The notes: generated by a model not told the origin, from the letters alone. A stretch of 64,000 nt of DNA from Streptomyces sp. WZ.A104 (GCF_002382885.1 NZ_NWVL01000013.1:1-64000); one strand, 5' to 3'. Counted from the stretch's first letter, positions 27,221 through 35,857 are shown. Numbers and translations are program-made.

Positions 27221-27255
27221 CAGCCGATGGTGCCGCAGTCACGGCCCATCGGCTG
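27221..27255 (+). terminator. Terminator hairpin after paralogue B
   Basis: CAGCCGATGG and CCATCGGCTG form a perfect 10-bp stem around a 15-base loop, about 35 bp past the stop codon. Confidence 0.65.
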
Positions 27256-27589
27256 CGCTCGTCGCCGACACCTGGAGGTGAGCCCTCCCGGCTCGAGCGG
27301 AGGCTCGGTTCAGGGATGGGGTGTGCTGACGGGGTTCTGCTCAGGCAGCGGCGTCAAAAAGGTGCTCGGGCCGGTCCCTGCGCATCTTTGGCGTTCTTGT
27401 CACAGAAGCAGAGCCAACATTCGTTGTTTCAGAGGCCAGTTCGGGGTCCCCGCGTACGGACAGTTGTGTTGTCACTCCTGGTTACCCGGCCCGGGCTCGA
27501 CGTCTGACCAGACCGGTCACATGCGGATGAACGCGACCGGTTGTCGGGCCACGTCATTGCCAGGCAAAGGCGTTCAGCGCGGGTGCCTC

Positions 27590-28006
27590 GTTGGTCTCCT
27601 CACTTGCCGCACTCGACCTGCCTCACGCTCTGGTCGAGTGGGTCACCATGCTCATCGTCGCCCACGAGGGTAACCGCCGGTAAGCTCCTGCCGCACCAAC
27701 GCGCGCTCGTCGCTCTGGTGTACCTGCGCAAGCATGACACCCTGGTTGTGATCTCCGCCGGCTTCGGGGTCTCGGTCGGCAACACCCACGCCTACACGGC
27801 TGCGGTGATCGAGTTCCTGGCCGCCCCGGCGCCCGGCCTGCTCAAAGCCCTGTGCGAGCACGAGCCGCAGTACGTCCTGCTCGACGGAACGCTCGCCGAG
27901 TGCGACCGGGTCGGGGACTGCCAGGCCGACTACTCGCACAAGCACCGCCGCCACGGCGTACGCGTGCAGGTCGTGACCGACCCGGTGCCGACTGACCGCC
28001 GACAAT
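27590..28006 (+). pseudogene. IS5-like transposase remnant, frameshifted and 3' truncated
   Basis: The first frame reads LPHALVEWVTMLIVAHEGNRR and then hits TAA. One frame over, KLLPHQRALVALVYLRKHDTL continues through the HTH (SAGFGVSVGNTHAYTAAV) into LLDGTLAECDRVGDCQADYSHKHRRHG and VVTDP, then ends. This is the N-terminal half of a DDE transposase of the IS5/ISL2-like kind; the catalytic D of LLDGT is present but the rest of the domain is missing. It is a dead relic. Confidence 0.8.
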
Positions 28007-28127
28007 AGGGTGCCCCAGGACAATGTACTCGCGAGCGGAATGGCCTGGCTCGGCCACGGCATCCAGGCGGTCCGGGCCGAGCCCGAGGAGGATCTCGAAG
28101 TCCCAGGACACAATGCGGGTGCCTCCA

Positions 28128-28844
28128 CTACTGATCCGCGGCCTGGTCGGGCAGTTCGATTCCCCAGGCTGTTCGCACAAGAGCCTGACCTTTCCCGGTG
28201 ACGTTCAGGCCCCGCCCGGAGCGGTGCCGCACAACCCACCCGGCCTCGAGAAACCGCTGGCCGACCGCGGCGCCCAGGGATCCGGCCAAGTGCGTCCGTC
28301 GTTCCGTCCAGTCCAGACACGCCAGGGTGGTGGTGCGGCGGGCCTGGATCGCGCCGTCCACGTCCACTCCGACCCCACGCAACCCGTCGGCGCCAGCGTC
28401 GGTGAGACGGAGCGACTCGCGGTCGGCGAACCATCCTCGACGCGTCCAGGCATCCGTCAGCGCAATGCCGAGCCGACCGGCGATGTGGTCGTAGCAGAAC
28501 CGCGCCGCGGCCAAGTGCTGCATCTCACGACTCCTTCGGTACCCCGAGACGGGCGTCGAATCGGAAAGGACACCCAGCGCTTCCAAGGCGGCGGCGACCT
28601 GTGGGCCGGCGAGCGAGTAGTAGCGGTGCCGCCCGCGTACCTCACGCGTCACCAGACCAGCGTCGACGAGCAACGCCAGGTGCTCGGATGCGGTCGAGGC
28701 ACTCACGCCGGCCCCTTGGGCCAGCTCACCGGCCGGCCTTCTGGCGCCGTCCATGAGCAGGTTCAGAAATACCGAGCGCGCGGGCGCGGAAAGAGCCTTT
28801 CCCACGCTTGTGAAATCCCTGTCTCTGCTCATGGAAGCGACCAT
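28128..28844 (-). CDS. ArsR-family winged-helix regulator
   Basis: A 238-residue protein. Residues about 15-90 form an ArsR/SmtB HTH (SAPARSVFLNLLMDGARRPAGEL, GVSASTASEHLALLVDAGLVTREVRGRHRYYSLA). The long C-terminal part (AARFCYDHIAGRLGIALTDAW ... WGIELP) is typical of the larger actinobacterial members. No clear metal-binding CxC motif is seen. It is divergent from the OsmC/ACT pair with only 53 bp between starts, so it probably represses that pair. ATG at 28844 or 28832 could be the start. Confidence 0.85.
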   Translation of the reverse strand: MVASMSRDRDFTSVGKALSAPARSVFLNLLMDGARRPAGELAQGAGVSASTASEHLALLVDAGLVTREVRGRHRYYSLAGPQVAAALEALGVLSDSTPVSGYRRSREMQHLAAARFCYDHIAGRLGIALTDAWTRRGWFADRESLRLTDAGADGLRGVGVDVDGAIQARRTTTLACLDWTERRTHLAGSLGAAVGQRFLEAGWVVRHRSGRGLNVTGKGQALVRTAWGIELPDQAADQ

Positions 28845-28897
28845 ACGACGACGACGCTTCGGCCGGCGCCGAAGTCTTTCAGACCTACGGTTCGATC

Positions 28898-29356
28898 ATG
28901 AGCACACACTTCTATCAAACCCGTCTGCACTGGGCCGGGTCCACCGCCGCCGGGCTCCGCACCTACTCGCGTGACCACACCGCCATCGCCGCCCCGGCCA
29001 CCGCGCAAGTGGACCTGAGCGCAGACCCGGCCTTCCGCGGAAGCCCTGACCGGCTCAACCCCGAACAACTCCTGGTCATGGCCGCCTCGTCCTGTCAGAT
29101 GCTGTCCTTCCTGAGCGCCGCCGCCCGCGGCGGAGTGGATGTCCTCGCCTACGACGACGAGGCCACCAGCCACCTCGACCTGACCGCCAAGCCCGCCCGT
29201 CTGGCCACAATCCGTTTGCACGCGACTGTCAAAGTCGTCGCCGGGACCGACAGGGCCAAGGTCCAAGAGCTCGCCGTGGAGGCCCATCGCGAGTGCTACG
29301 TCGCCAACAGCCTGTCAGTCCCTGTCGAGGTCACAACCACTGTGGTGACCTCGTGA
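28898..29356 (+). CDS. OsmC-family protein
   Basis: A 152-residue OsmC-like protein. LNPEQLLVMAASSCQMLSFLSAAAR carries the first cysteine and AHRECYVANSLSVPV the second, in the spacing of OsmC/Ohr peroxidases. It differs from the OsmC at 14863-15288, so the genome window holds two. It overlaps the next gene by 4 bases (GTGA). It probably detoxifies organic peroxides under control of the ArsR-type regulator. Confidence 0.88.
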   Translation: MSTHFYQTRLHWAGSTAAGLRTYSRDHTAIAAPATAQVDLSADPAFRGSPDRLNPEQLLVMAASSCQMLSFLSAAARGGVDVLAYDDEATSHLDLTAKPARLATIRLHATVKVVAGTDRAKVQELAVEAHRECYVANSLSVPVEVTTTVVTS

Positions 29357-29757
29357 GCCCCCGCCGACAAGACCTCGAGGTCCACTTGCCGAGCCGGCCC
29401 GGCGCGCTGGCCGCGCTCGGCCAGGCGCTCGGCAGTTCCGGGGTGAGCTTGGAAGGCGGTGGCGTGTTCACCCACGACGGGCATGCTGTCGCGCACTACC
29501 TTGTCGACAACGGCCCCGCTGCCCTGGCCGCTGTCACCGCAGCAGGGCTCGGCCCCGCCACCGTGCGCGACGTCGCCACGACCAGGCTGGACCAGGAGGC
29601 TCCCGGGCAGCTCGGCGCACTTGCCGACAGGCTCGGCGACGCCGGTGTCAATGTCCTGGTCCAGTACAGCGACCATGCCGGCAACCTCATCCTGCTTGTG
29701 CCGGAGGAACACACCGCCCTGTGCCGCGACGTCATCGAACGGTGGGAACAGAACTGA
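29353..29757 (+). CDS. ACT-domain protein
   Basis: A 134-residue protein of two ACT-like halves: VHLPSRPGALAALGQALGSSGVSLEGGG at the start and APGQLGALADRLGDAGVNVLVQYSDHAGNLILLV in the second half. ACT domains bind small ligands such as amino acids. The GTG start overlaps the OsmC stop codon (GTGA), showing translational coupling. What it senses in a peroxide-response context is unknown. Confidence 0.8.
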   Translation: MSPRRQDLEVHLPSRPGALAALGQALGSSGVSLEGGGVFTHDGHAVAHYLVDNGPAALAAVTAAGLGPATVRDVATTRLDQEAPGQLGALADRLGDAGVNVLVQYSDHAGNLILLVPEEHTALCRDVIERWEQN

Positions 29758-29780
29758 CACAGAGGTACGGGACACTCGCA

Positions 29781-30849
29781 TTACTGATTTTTTCGTGAGT
29801 TCGGCGGGCGTGCGGAAGAGAGGCTGTGGCGATCTCCGTCTCGTCCCGCTCGACTCCCTGGTGCGCTGCAGGCTCCATCCCAGCCGGCCGGTTTCGCCCG
29901 AGCCTTCTCCTGCGAACCAAGTCCGTGCGGCTGGTATGTGAACGCGGTGCCCGCCATGCCGGCGCTGAGCGTCGTGCCGTCCGCCGGGTCGATGAGCAGG
30001 AAGGATCCGGTGCGCCGGGAGTCCGCGTAGGTGTCGAGGGCGAGCGGCTCGGCGGTCCGTACGATGACCCGGCCGATGTCGTTGGCGACCAGCTGCCCGG
30101 GGGCCGGGTGCTGGGAGAGGTCGTCCAGGGTGAGCCGGGAGGGGATGTCCTTGACGATCGCCTTGACCGTACGGGTGGTGTGCTTGAGCAGTACCCGCTG
30201 GCCCACCGAGAGTGGCTGGTCGGCCACGTGGCAGACGGTCGCCTCGACGTCCTGGGTGACCGGCGGCGTGTCGACGGCGGGGGCGATCAGGTCGCCGCGT
30301 GAGATGTCGATGTCGTCGGCCAGCCGGAGCGTCACCGACTGCGGCGCCCAGGCGATGTCCACGCTTTCGCCGAGCGCGTCGATGCCCGTGATCGTCGTGG
30401 TGCGCCCCGAGGGGAGTGCGACGACGGACTCGCCTGCGCGGAAGGCCCCGGCGGCGATCTGACCGGCGTAACCCCGGTAGTCGGGGTGCTCGGCGCTCTG
30501 CGGGCGGATCACGTACTGCACGGGGAAGCGCGCGTGGCAGGCGGTCAGGTCGTGGCTGACCGGGACCGTCTCCAGGTGCTCCAGGACGGTCGGCCCGCCG
30601 TACCAGTCCATGTGCGCGGACGGCTCCACCACGTTGTCCCCGGCCAGCGCCGAGATCGGGATCGCGGTGATCTCCGGGACGCCGAGGGATGCGGCGTACG
30701 CGGTGAACTCCTCGGCGATCGCGGCGAACACGGGCTCCGCGTAGTCGACCAGGTCCATCTTGTTGACCGTCGTCGACCGACCCGGCGGTGGCGAACCGCA
30801 GAAGGGTGGTGGCCGACAACTGCTCGGCCGACAGGATGGGTGTGGTCAT
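29781..30849 (-). pseudogene. cysN: cysN remnant with internal deletion and altered 3' end
   Basis: The start reads MTTPILSAEQLSATTLLRFATAGSVDDG, exactly where the P-loop GKST of sulfate adenylyltransferase subunit 1 should follow. The next bases instead join, out of frame, to VNKMDLVDYAEPVFAAIAEEF. The P-loop, the DTPGH motif and roughly 110 codons are gone. The rest is well preserved (QYVIRPQSAEHPDYRGYAGQ, DIDISRGDLIAP, LSQHPAPGQLVANDIGRV). After LSAGMAG the C-terminus is replaced by unrelated sequence. It cannot work as a GTPase. Functional copies are presumably elsewhere. Confidence 0.88.
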
Positions 30850-30850
30850 C

Positions 30851-31150
30851 TTAGAAGTACCCCTCGCGCTTGCGGTCTTCCATCGCGGCCTCGGACATCT
30901 TGTCGTCGGCGCGGGTCGCGCCCCGCTCGGTGAGCCGGGAGGCGGCGATCTCGGTGATCACGGCGTCCAGCGTGGTGGCGTCGGAGTCGACGGCACCGGT
31001 GCAGGACATGTCGCCGACCGTGCGGTAGCGCACCAGACGGGTCTCGGTTACCTCGTGGTCCTTGGGCCCGCCCCAGCCACCGGCCGTCAGCCACATGCCG
31101 TTGCGGTTGAACACCTCGCGCTCGTGGGCGAAGTAGATCTCCGGGCATCT
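30851..31150 (-). pseudogene. cysD: cysD remnant (C-terminal 98 codons)
   Basis: The reading frame PEIYFAHEREVFNRNG ... GGPKDHEVTETRLVRYRTVGDMSCTGAV ... EDRKREGYF is the end of sulfate adenylyltransferase subunit 2. The ATP-binding N-terminal two thirds are missing and the sequence upstream of PEIYF is unrelated. It ends 1 bp before the cysN start, as in an intact operon. It is therefore the truncated front of a broken cysDN. Confidence 0.88.
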
Positions 31151-31318
31151 GGAGCAATTGTCAAGAGCTGTGGATCGGTGGGCGGAGCGAGGGCGAGGTG
31201 GTGCCCTCGTGCTGTCGTGATTCCAGCGATGGTTCGGTGAGTGCCGAACCGTCCGGCCGGTAGCGTGCCGAGTCCGGTGCGGGAGATGCCCGCGCTGGTA
31301 AACGCTGGAGGCGACCCG

Positions 31319-31918
31319 ATGCCGGAGACAGACCTGAAGCAGCAGCTCGCCGAGCGATTCCGCGAAGTCAACGGCGACCATCTGATGACCGATACCGATG
31401 ACGCATACGTCAGTGCGCAGTTCGTTGCCCTGGAGGAACTGTGCGCAGTTCATGGCCGCGATGCCGATGCGGTCCGCCGGCTGATGCTGGGGCAGCATCT
31501 GCCGCTTCCGGGATATCTGCGCTCCGACGGTGCTGAGATGGTGCCGGCCGACCTGTTCGCTCTCGCCGACGAAGCCGGCGGCATAGAGCTGCTCGAAGCG
31601 TGGTTCACCGCTCACTGGGCCGACCCGATCACCGGGAAGGCGGAGTGGAATGCGTATCTCAGCGGACAGTACGTGTGCCTGCACTCGGTGACCCCGGCCG
31701 CCATTCAGCGCAAGGATTACCTGACGACGGCGATCAGCGCCGCAGCGAACGAGCCGGATGCCGGTTCAGCACAGTGGTCTGAGCGGCTGCACGCACTGGT
31801 CGACGAACTCGACACGCTGGAACCGGCGTTCACGGCCTACGACCGTCTTCGGTTCGGCGGACCCACGTCCCGGGACACCTGTATCGACGCCCCGCGCGCC
31901 CGCTTCCCGCGCCCGTGA
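31319..31918 (+). CDS. Hypothetical protein, DUF6058-like
   Basis: A 199-residue soluble protein. It starts MPETDLKQQLAERF and contains LMLGQHLPLPGYLRSDGAEMVPADLFALADEAGG, WFTAHW, EWNAYLSGQYVCLHSVTPAAI and AYDRLRFGGPTSRDTCI. This pattern fits my memory of the DUF6058 family, reported around natural product genes, but the identification is not certain. The start ATG has GGAGGCGACCCG upstream. Nothing around it is biosynthetic; it sits among pseudogenes. Confidence 0.6.
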   Translation: MPETDLKQQLAERFREVNGDHLMTDTDDAYVSAQFVALEELCAVHGRDADAVRRLMLGQHLPLPGYLRSDGAEMVPADLFALADEAGGIELLEAWFTAHWADPITGKAEWNAYLSGQYVCLHSVTPAAIQRKDYLTTAISAAANEPDAGSAQWSERLHALVDELDTLEPAFTAYDRLRFGGPTSRDTCIDAPRARFPRP

Positions 31919-31960
31919 CCCGGATCCATGGGTGGCGTTCTGCGGATCGGTTGCGATCGC

Positions 31961-32360
31961 TCATGCCGCGCGGGCTTCGGGACGTTCGACGAGGGGGCCG
32001 CGTTCGAAGCGGGCCCCGGCGCGGACGAGGGCGACGAGGTGGGGCGCGTTCACGGCCCGCCACCGGGCCTGGGCGGACTCGACGAGCTTGAGACCATCGT
32101 CAGGTTCGCGCCGGGCTGCGCGGACTTCGGCAGGGAGTCGAGGACGTTTGCGGTTTTGTGAACCCAGCACCTCTGCTTGCGGGTTTCGAGGAACTCCTCG
32201 GCCAGGGCCTTCCAGAAGCCCAGGGCGCCGTCGCCGACCGCGAGGACCGGGCGCGCATGCCCCGGCGGGCGCAGTCGCGCATCAGGTCCGCCCAGGACTC
32301 GCCGGATTCGCGGTAGCCGTCCTTGAGGGCGACCAGTTCCTTGGAGCCGTGGGCGCGCAA
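31961..32360 (-). pseudogene. IS256-like transposase remnant with internal deletion
   Basis: Read on the minus strand, the pieces are KELVALKDGYRESGESWADL, then one frame over LAVGDGALGFWKALAEEF and RCWVHKTANVLDSLPKSAQPG, then DGLKLVESAQARWRAVNAPHLVALVRAGARF. These are middle and C-terminal parts of an IS256/Mutator transposase, with frameshifts and a missing segment between them. The 5' part is absent. It abuts the next relic head to head. Confidence 0.75.
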
Positions 32361-32866
32361 AGAAGATCAACAAGCATACCTGGCGCGCGCGGGTCGATGC
32401 CCGCGCCTCCTACCGCCTGCGCCCCAAAGCCGCCCCCGACCACCGAGGCGCCCGACGCATGCTCTGCCCCGCGGCAGGCACCCACCCCACCGTCGCCTGT
32501 CCCGTCAAGCGCCGCAGCCTCGGCCGCGACCCCCGTCTTCCCCTCATCGACGTCACCCCCGCCCCGGCGGGGCACCCCGAAGTCTGCCGCCGTGAGTCCC
32601 TCACCTTCACCCGGGACATCGGCATCCGTCACTGGCAGGAACTCGACCACGGCCTCGCCCCCTGGGTCCACCACTACTTCTGGCTGCGCAACCGTGTGGA
32701 GCACTTCAACGGCTACGCGAAAGACCACGAAGCCGTCGAACGCAGCCGCACCCGCCGCATCCGCGGAATCGCCGCCCGTCGCCGCCCCTCCAACCGCCAT
32801 AAGCTCAAGAACCCCCGCGACTGGACCCCAGGCGGCTACCTCCCCGGCACCACACCCGAGAACTGA
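32360..32866 (+). pseudogene. Transposase-like C-terminal remnant
   Basis: The frame begins without a start codon at KKINKHTWRARVDARASYRLRPKAAPDH. It runs through RMLCPAAGTHPTVACPVKRRSLGR and FWLRNRVEHFNGYAKDHEAVE to TPEN. I recognise it as the C-terminal part of a large actinomycete transposase-type protein, from memory only. The N-terminal part is missing at the junction with the IS256 relic. It is followed by two strong hairpins. Confidence 0.55.
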
Positions 32867-32900
32867 TCCCCCCCACACCCCACCTGAACAGCACAAACGT

Positions 32901-32934
32901 ATCTGGCCCTCTGCGAACCCGCAGAGGGCCAGAT
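32901..32934. terminator. Perfect 15-bp hairpin terminator
   Basis: ATCTGGCCCTCTGCG, loop AACC, CGCAGAGGGCCAGAT: a perfect inverted repeat directly after the transposase-like remnant. Confidence 0.8.
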
Positions 32935-32954
32935 CGCGTCCACCACAACAACAA

Positions 32955-32991
32955 AGCCGGTCAAAGCGACAAAGTGTCGCTTTGACCGGCT
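32955..32991. terminator. Second perfect hairpin terminator
   Basis: AGCCGGTCAAAGCGACA, loop AAG, TGTCGCTTTGACCGGCT: a 17-bp perfect stem followed by TCTATTT. It lies between convergent genes and probably ends transcription from the minus-strand gene at 33054. Confidence 0.8.
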
Positions 32992-33053
32992 CTATTTGGT
33001 CGGTTGACCGAAGCGCCCCGGCCCGGACGTGACACGCCACGTCCGGGCTCGTG

Positions 33054-33503
33054 TCACCCCTCGTCGCGCAGCAGCGGATGGATGACCCCGGGGAAGACGG
33101 TCGCCTGCACGACCTCCTCGGCCGACCCGCCCTGCACGACCGTCTCCGCGACCCCCCAGGGCCGTCCGGCCAGGTGGACGGTCAGGGTGTACGAGGACGA
33201 GCAGCCGGTGCACTCGTAGCGGTCGGCCCATGTCTCGACCTCGGTGGTGGAGCCCGGGTAGCGCTTCACATGACGGTGGCGGGCGTGGCAGCGGTCGCAG
33301 GTCTCGCCGGGCTCACACGTCCCACCACACGGACACGGCACGTCGAAGCTGTCGGCGGGTGTCCACCGCTGCACGAGGACGGCGTCGCGGGTCGCCGCCA
33401 TGTCCTTCATGGCCTTGAGGTTGCGGGCGGCGACGTTGTACGACTCCCCGGTGGCGGCCATCCGGTCGCGGATGACGTCCTTGCGTCCACGGTTGGTCGT
33501 CAT
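33054..33503 (-). CDS. Hypothetical zinc-ribbon protein
   Basis: A 149-residue protein. The N-terminal helix pair RKDVIRDRMAATGESYNVAARNLKAM resembles short DNA- or nucleotide-associated modules found at the start of many actinomycete proteins. The middle holds CPCGGTCEPGETCDRCH and the later half ECTGCSS, so six cysteines probably bind one or two zincs. No catalytic site is recognised. The start is the ATG at 33503; transcription likely ends at the hairpin pair near 32.95 kb. Confidence 0.65.
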   Translation of the reverse strand: MTTNRGRKDVIRDRMAATGESYNVAARNLKAMKDMAATRDAVLVQRWTPADSFDVPCPCGGTCEPGETCDRCHARHRHVKRYPGSTTEVETWADRYECTGCSSSYTLTVHLAGRPWGVAETVVQGGSAEEVVQATVFPGVIHPLLRDEG

Positions 33504-33627
33504 GTCGAGTCCTCCTGGGGTTCACGCAGCCCGCCAGGAGGCCCATGAGTCGTATCAGTACCCCTCTACGGTACCTGTCCGGCACGTACGGTGCCTCCGG
33601 GCGTACTCCTCGGAGGAACGGGGCGGC

Positions 33628-33873
33628 TCAGCCCTGGGCGGCGTAGGCGAGGAAACGCGTCCAGGCGGCCGGGGCGAGGGCGAGCTGCGGGCTCTCCTCG
33701 ATCTTGGAGTCGCGGACGTGGACGGTGGAGGGGCAGGCGGCGACCTCGACGCAGGAGTCTCCGGAGCCGCTGCTGTAGCTCGACTTGTGCCACTCCAGGG
33801 CGACCTCGACGCAGGAGTCTCCGTCGCCGCTGCTGTAACTGCTCTTGAACCAGGCCAGGGGTGTGGTGCTCAT
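33628..33873 (-). CDS. DUF397 protein with duplicated core
   Basis: An 81-residue DUF397 protein. These small acidic proteins accompany WhiJ/AbaA-type regulators in Streptomyces. WFKSSYSSGDGDSCVEVALE is followed at once by WHKSSYSSGSGDSCVEVAAC, then the usual tail VHVRDSKIEESPQLALAP and WTRFLAYA. The doubled 20-residue unit is unusual, as the family normally has one. The ATG overlaps the stop of the DUF5753 gene by 4 bases, so they are coupled. Confidence 0.88.
   Translation of the reverse strand: MSTTPLAWFKSSYSSGDGDSCVEVALEWHKSSYSSGSGDSCVEVAACPSTVHVRDSKIEESPQLALAPAAWTRFLAYAAQG
33738..33857. repeat. 60-bp tandem duplication inside the DUF397 gene
   Basis: Two near-identical 60-bp units share CGACCTCGACGCAGGAGTCT at 33741 and 33801. 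They keep the reading frame and duplicate 20 residues. Confidence 0.85.
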
Positions 33874-34424
33874 CTCGCTCCTCGCATCCGCCGCCTCAGG
33901 CTCTTGGAGTCGTCCAACGAGAGAGCCTGTGAACGCATACTGGAACACCGCATCTGAAGTGCGCTGATCACTTTGGGGTCGGAGACGAACTGCCCGTGCT
34001 CCTGCCCTTCCAGGTAGCCGAACCACTGGTGATCCGGCGTCTCCAGTAGCTGCACGGGACCTCCCAGACCCGCGTGGTGATGCCGCACCAACGGCATGAT
34101 CTGGATGTCCACATTGCGCAGCTCGGACAGGTCGAGGATGTGGTCGATCAGTTCCATCGTTACCTCCTCGCCGCCCAAGTCCCTCAGGAACAGGTGCTCT
34201 TCGAGGATGAAGCTGAACGCGGTGTTCGGCCGGTTGCGCAGGAGCTGCTGACGCTCCAGTCGAGCCGCGAGCTGCGCCTCGATCTGCTCGTCGGCGAGCG
34301 GCGGCAACTGGTCGGTGAACAGCGTCCGAGCGTACGCAGGTGTCTGCAACAGCCCCGGAATCAACCGGCACTCGTACGTGTACAGGCTCAGCGCCGTCAG
34401 TTCCAGGTTCGCCAACCCGCCCAT
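33870..34424 (-). CDS. DUF5753 (WhiJ/Scr1-type) protein lacking its HTH domain
   Basis: A 184-residue open frame equals only the C-terminal DUF5753 domain: LYTYECRLIPGLLQTPAYARTLF, QIEAQLAARLERQQLL, FILEEHLFLRDLGG, IQIMPLVRHHHAGLGGP and ETPDHQWFGYLEGQEHG. Relatives are about 280 residues with an N-terminal XRE HTH. Here only about 120 bp separate the domain from the divergent ATPase start, so the DNA-binding part is deleted. The ATG at 34424 lacks a good ribosome site. It is best viewed as 5' truncated, possibly still expressed. Confidence 0.75.
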   Translation of the reverse strand: MGGLANLELTALSLYTYECRLIPGLLQTPAYARTLFTDQLPPLADEQIEAQLAARLERQQLLRNRPNTAFSFILEEHLFLRDLGGEEVTMELIDHILDLSELRNVDIQIMPLVRHHHAGLGGPVQLLETPDHQWFGYLEGQEHGQFVSDPKVISALQMRCSSMRSQALSLDDSKSLRRRMRGAR

Positions 34425-34543
34425 GCTTACGGAACGTGACCCGTACCGTCCACCCTTCGCGCCCCTACGCTGACTCAGCGTACGAGTTGGTGACCTGGTG
34501 CGTAGCGGGTGCGGGCCGGGAATCTGGGGTCATGGAAGCTCCG

Positions 34544-34995
34544 ATGAAGACCCAACCCGACGTAACCGTGCGTGTGTTCAGGCGTCGATTCAGCTCGAAC
34601 CCACGCGCGCCCGGCTCGCCCGCCGGGTCGGTCTCTATCAGCCGCACACCTGGGGTATCCCGTACCTCAGTGACGCCTCGGAGTCGGCGGCCCTGATCAT
34701 CGGGGAGCTGACGGCCAACGCCGTGACCCACGGGCGGGTCCCCGGCCGCGACTTCGAGCTGTGCCTGACGCACACGCCCGGCGACCGGGAGGCCCTCGGC
34801 GTCCTGCGGATCGAGGTGTCCGACACCCGGGGAGAGTGCCGCCCGCCGGGGCCCGGCGAGATCACCGCACCGGCTGACGGTGACGACAGCGGGCGCGGGA
34901 TGCTGATCGTGGACGCGCTGGCGGACCGCTGGGCCGTCATCGACCGCGAACCGCCGGGCAAGACGGTCCGGGCGGAACTGGACCTGCTGTACTGA
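34544..34995 (+). pseudogene. HATPase (anti-sigma-like ATP-binding) gene with an apparent frameshift
   Basis: The expected start MKTQPDVTVRVFRRRFSS is in one frame, while the body (RARLARRVGLYQPHTWGIP, AALIIGELTANAVTHGRV with the N-box, DSGRGMLIVDALADRW with the G-box) is in another. The switch falls near 34585-34605. The body frame alone could start at GTG 34498, but that gives an unrelated N-terminus. It is the usual divergent partner of WhiJ-type genes, so the whole module here looks broken. Confidence 0.7.
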
Positions 34996-35027
34996 CTGCC
35001 GGAGTATGTCCGTCGTCAGCCCCAGTG

Positions 35028-35765
35028 TCAGCCCCGGCTGAGTACGCAGAATTCGTTGCCCTCCGGGTCGGCCAGGACGACCCAGGGGACGTCACCCTGA
35101 CCCACGTCGGCCCGTGTCGCGCCGAGGCCTTCGAGCCGGGCGACCTCCTTCGCCTGGTCCCCACCGGGGCCGGGCCTCACGTCGAGATGGATGCGGCTCC
35201 GCAGGGCTTCGTCATCCGGACTGCGGCGGAACTCCAGGTATGGTCCGACGCCCTTGGCGGAGCGCAGCAGGGCGCGGTCGTCGGTCAGCTCATGGACGGT
35301 CCAGTCGATCACCTCGCCCCAGAACCGGACCATGGCCCGCGGGTCGGCGCAGCCGACGGCCACGGCGGCTATGGGCCCGGTGTCCCGGTAGAGCTCCCGG
35401 GGCTCCAGGACGCTGAACACGTTGCCTTCCGGGTCGGCCAGCATCGTCCACGGCGTGTCGCCCCGGCCCGCGTCGGCGGCCGTCGCCCCGAGGTCCTTCA
35501 GGCGTGCGACCAGCTCCGCCTGATGGACGTCGGAGGTGGTGGCCAGCTCTATGTGCACGCGGTACTTCACCGTCTCCGGGTCCGGGACGCGGACGAGATC
35601 GACGCAGACGGCGGACGGGTCCGGCCAGTCGAAGCCCACGGGTTCCAGGTTGGTGACTCCGGGGCCCTCGCTGGAGACACCCCAGCCGAGGACCTCCGCC
35701 CAGAACCGGCCGAGCGCCGAGTCGTCCCGGGCCTTGAAGTTCACCTGAACAAGTTGCAGCGTCAT
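35028..35765 (-). CDS. Two-domain VOC (glyoxalase-fold) protein
   Basis: A 245-residue protein of two VOC modules (about 1-115 and 125-245). Each ends in a similar strand pair: PWTMLADPEGNVFSVLEP and PWVVLADPEGNEFCVLSRG. First-module features are LVQVNFKARDDSALGRFWAEVLGW and YRVHIELAT; second-module ones are VAVGCADPRAMVRFWGEVIDW and RIHLDVRP. This layout is common in bleomycin-resistance-like or dioxygenase-like proteins of unknown substrate. Start MTLQLVQ has AGGG eight bases upstream. Confidence 0.85.
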   Translation of the reverse strand: MTLQLVQVNFKARDDSALGRFWAEVLGWGVSSEGPGVTNLEPVGFDWPDPSAVCVDLVRVPDPETVKYRVHIELATTSDVHQAELVARLKDLGATAADAGRGDTPWTMLADPEGNVFSVLEPRELYRDTGPIAAVAVGCADPRAMVRFWGEVIDWTVHELTDDRALLRSAKGVGPYLEFRRSPDDEALRSRIHLDVRPGPGGDQAKEVARLEGLGATRADVGQGDVPWVVLADPEGNEFCVLSRG

Positions 35766-35857
35766 TCCGCGTACCCTAACGGGCCGACCCGCGATCGATC
35801 TTGGGGCGTGCTGGTCACGGGGGTCGGCCGACCGGTGTTCCCTCGCGGCCCGGCCCG

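Noticed and set aside
34498..34995. Reading the HATPase as an intact gene from GTG 34498
   Set aside because: This gives an N-terminus unlike the family, while the expected MKTQPDVTV start is present in the adjoining frame; a frameshift explains both.
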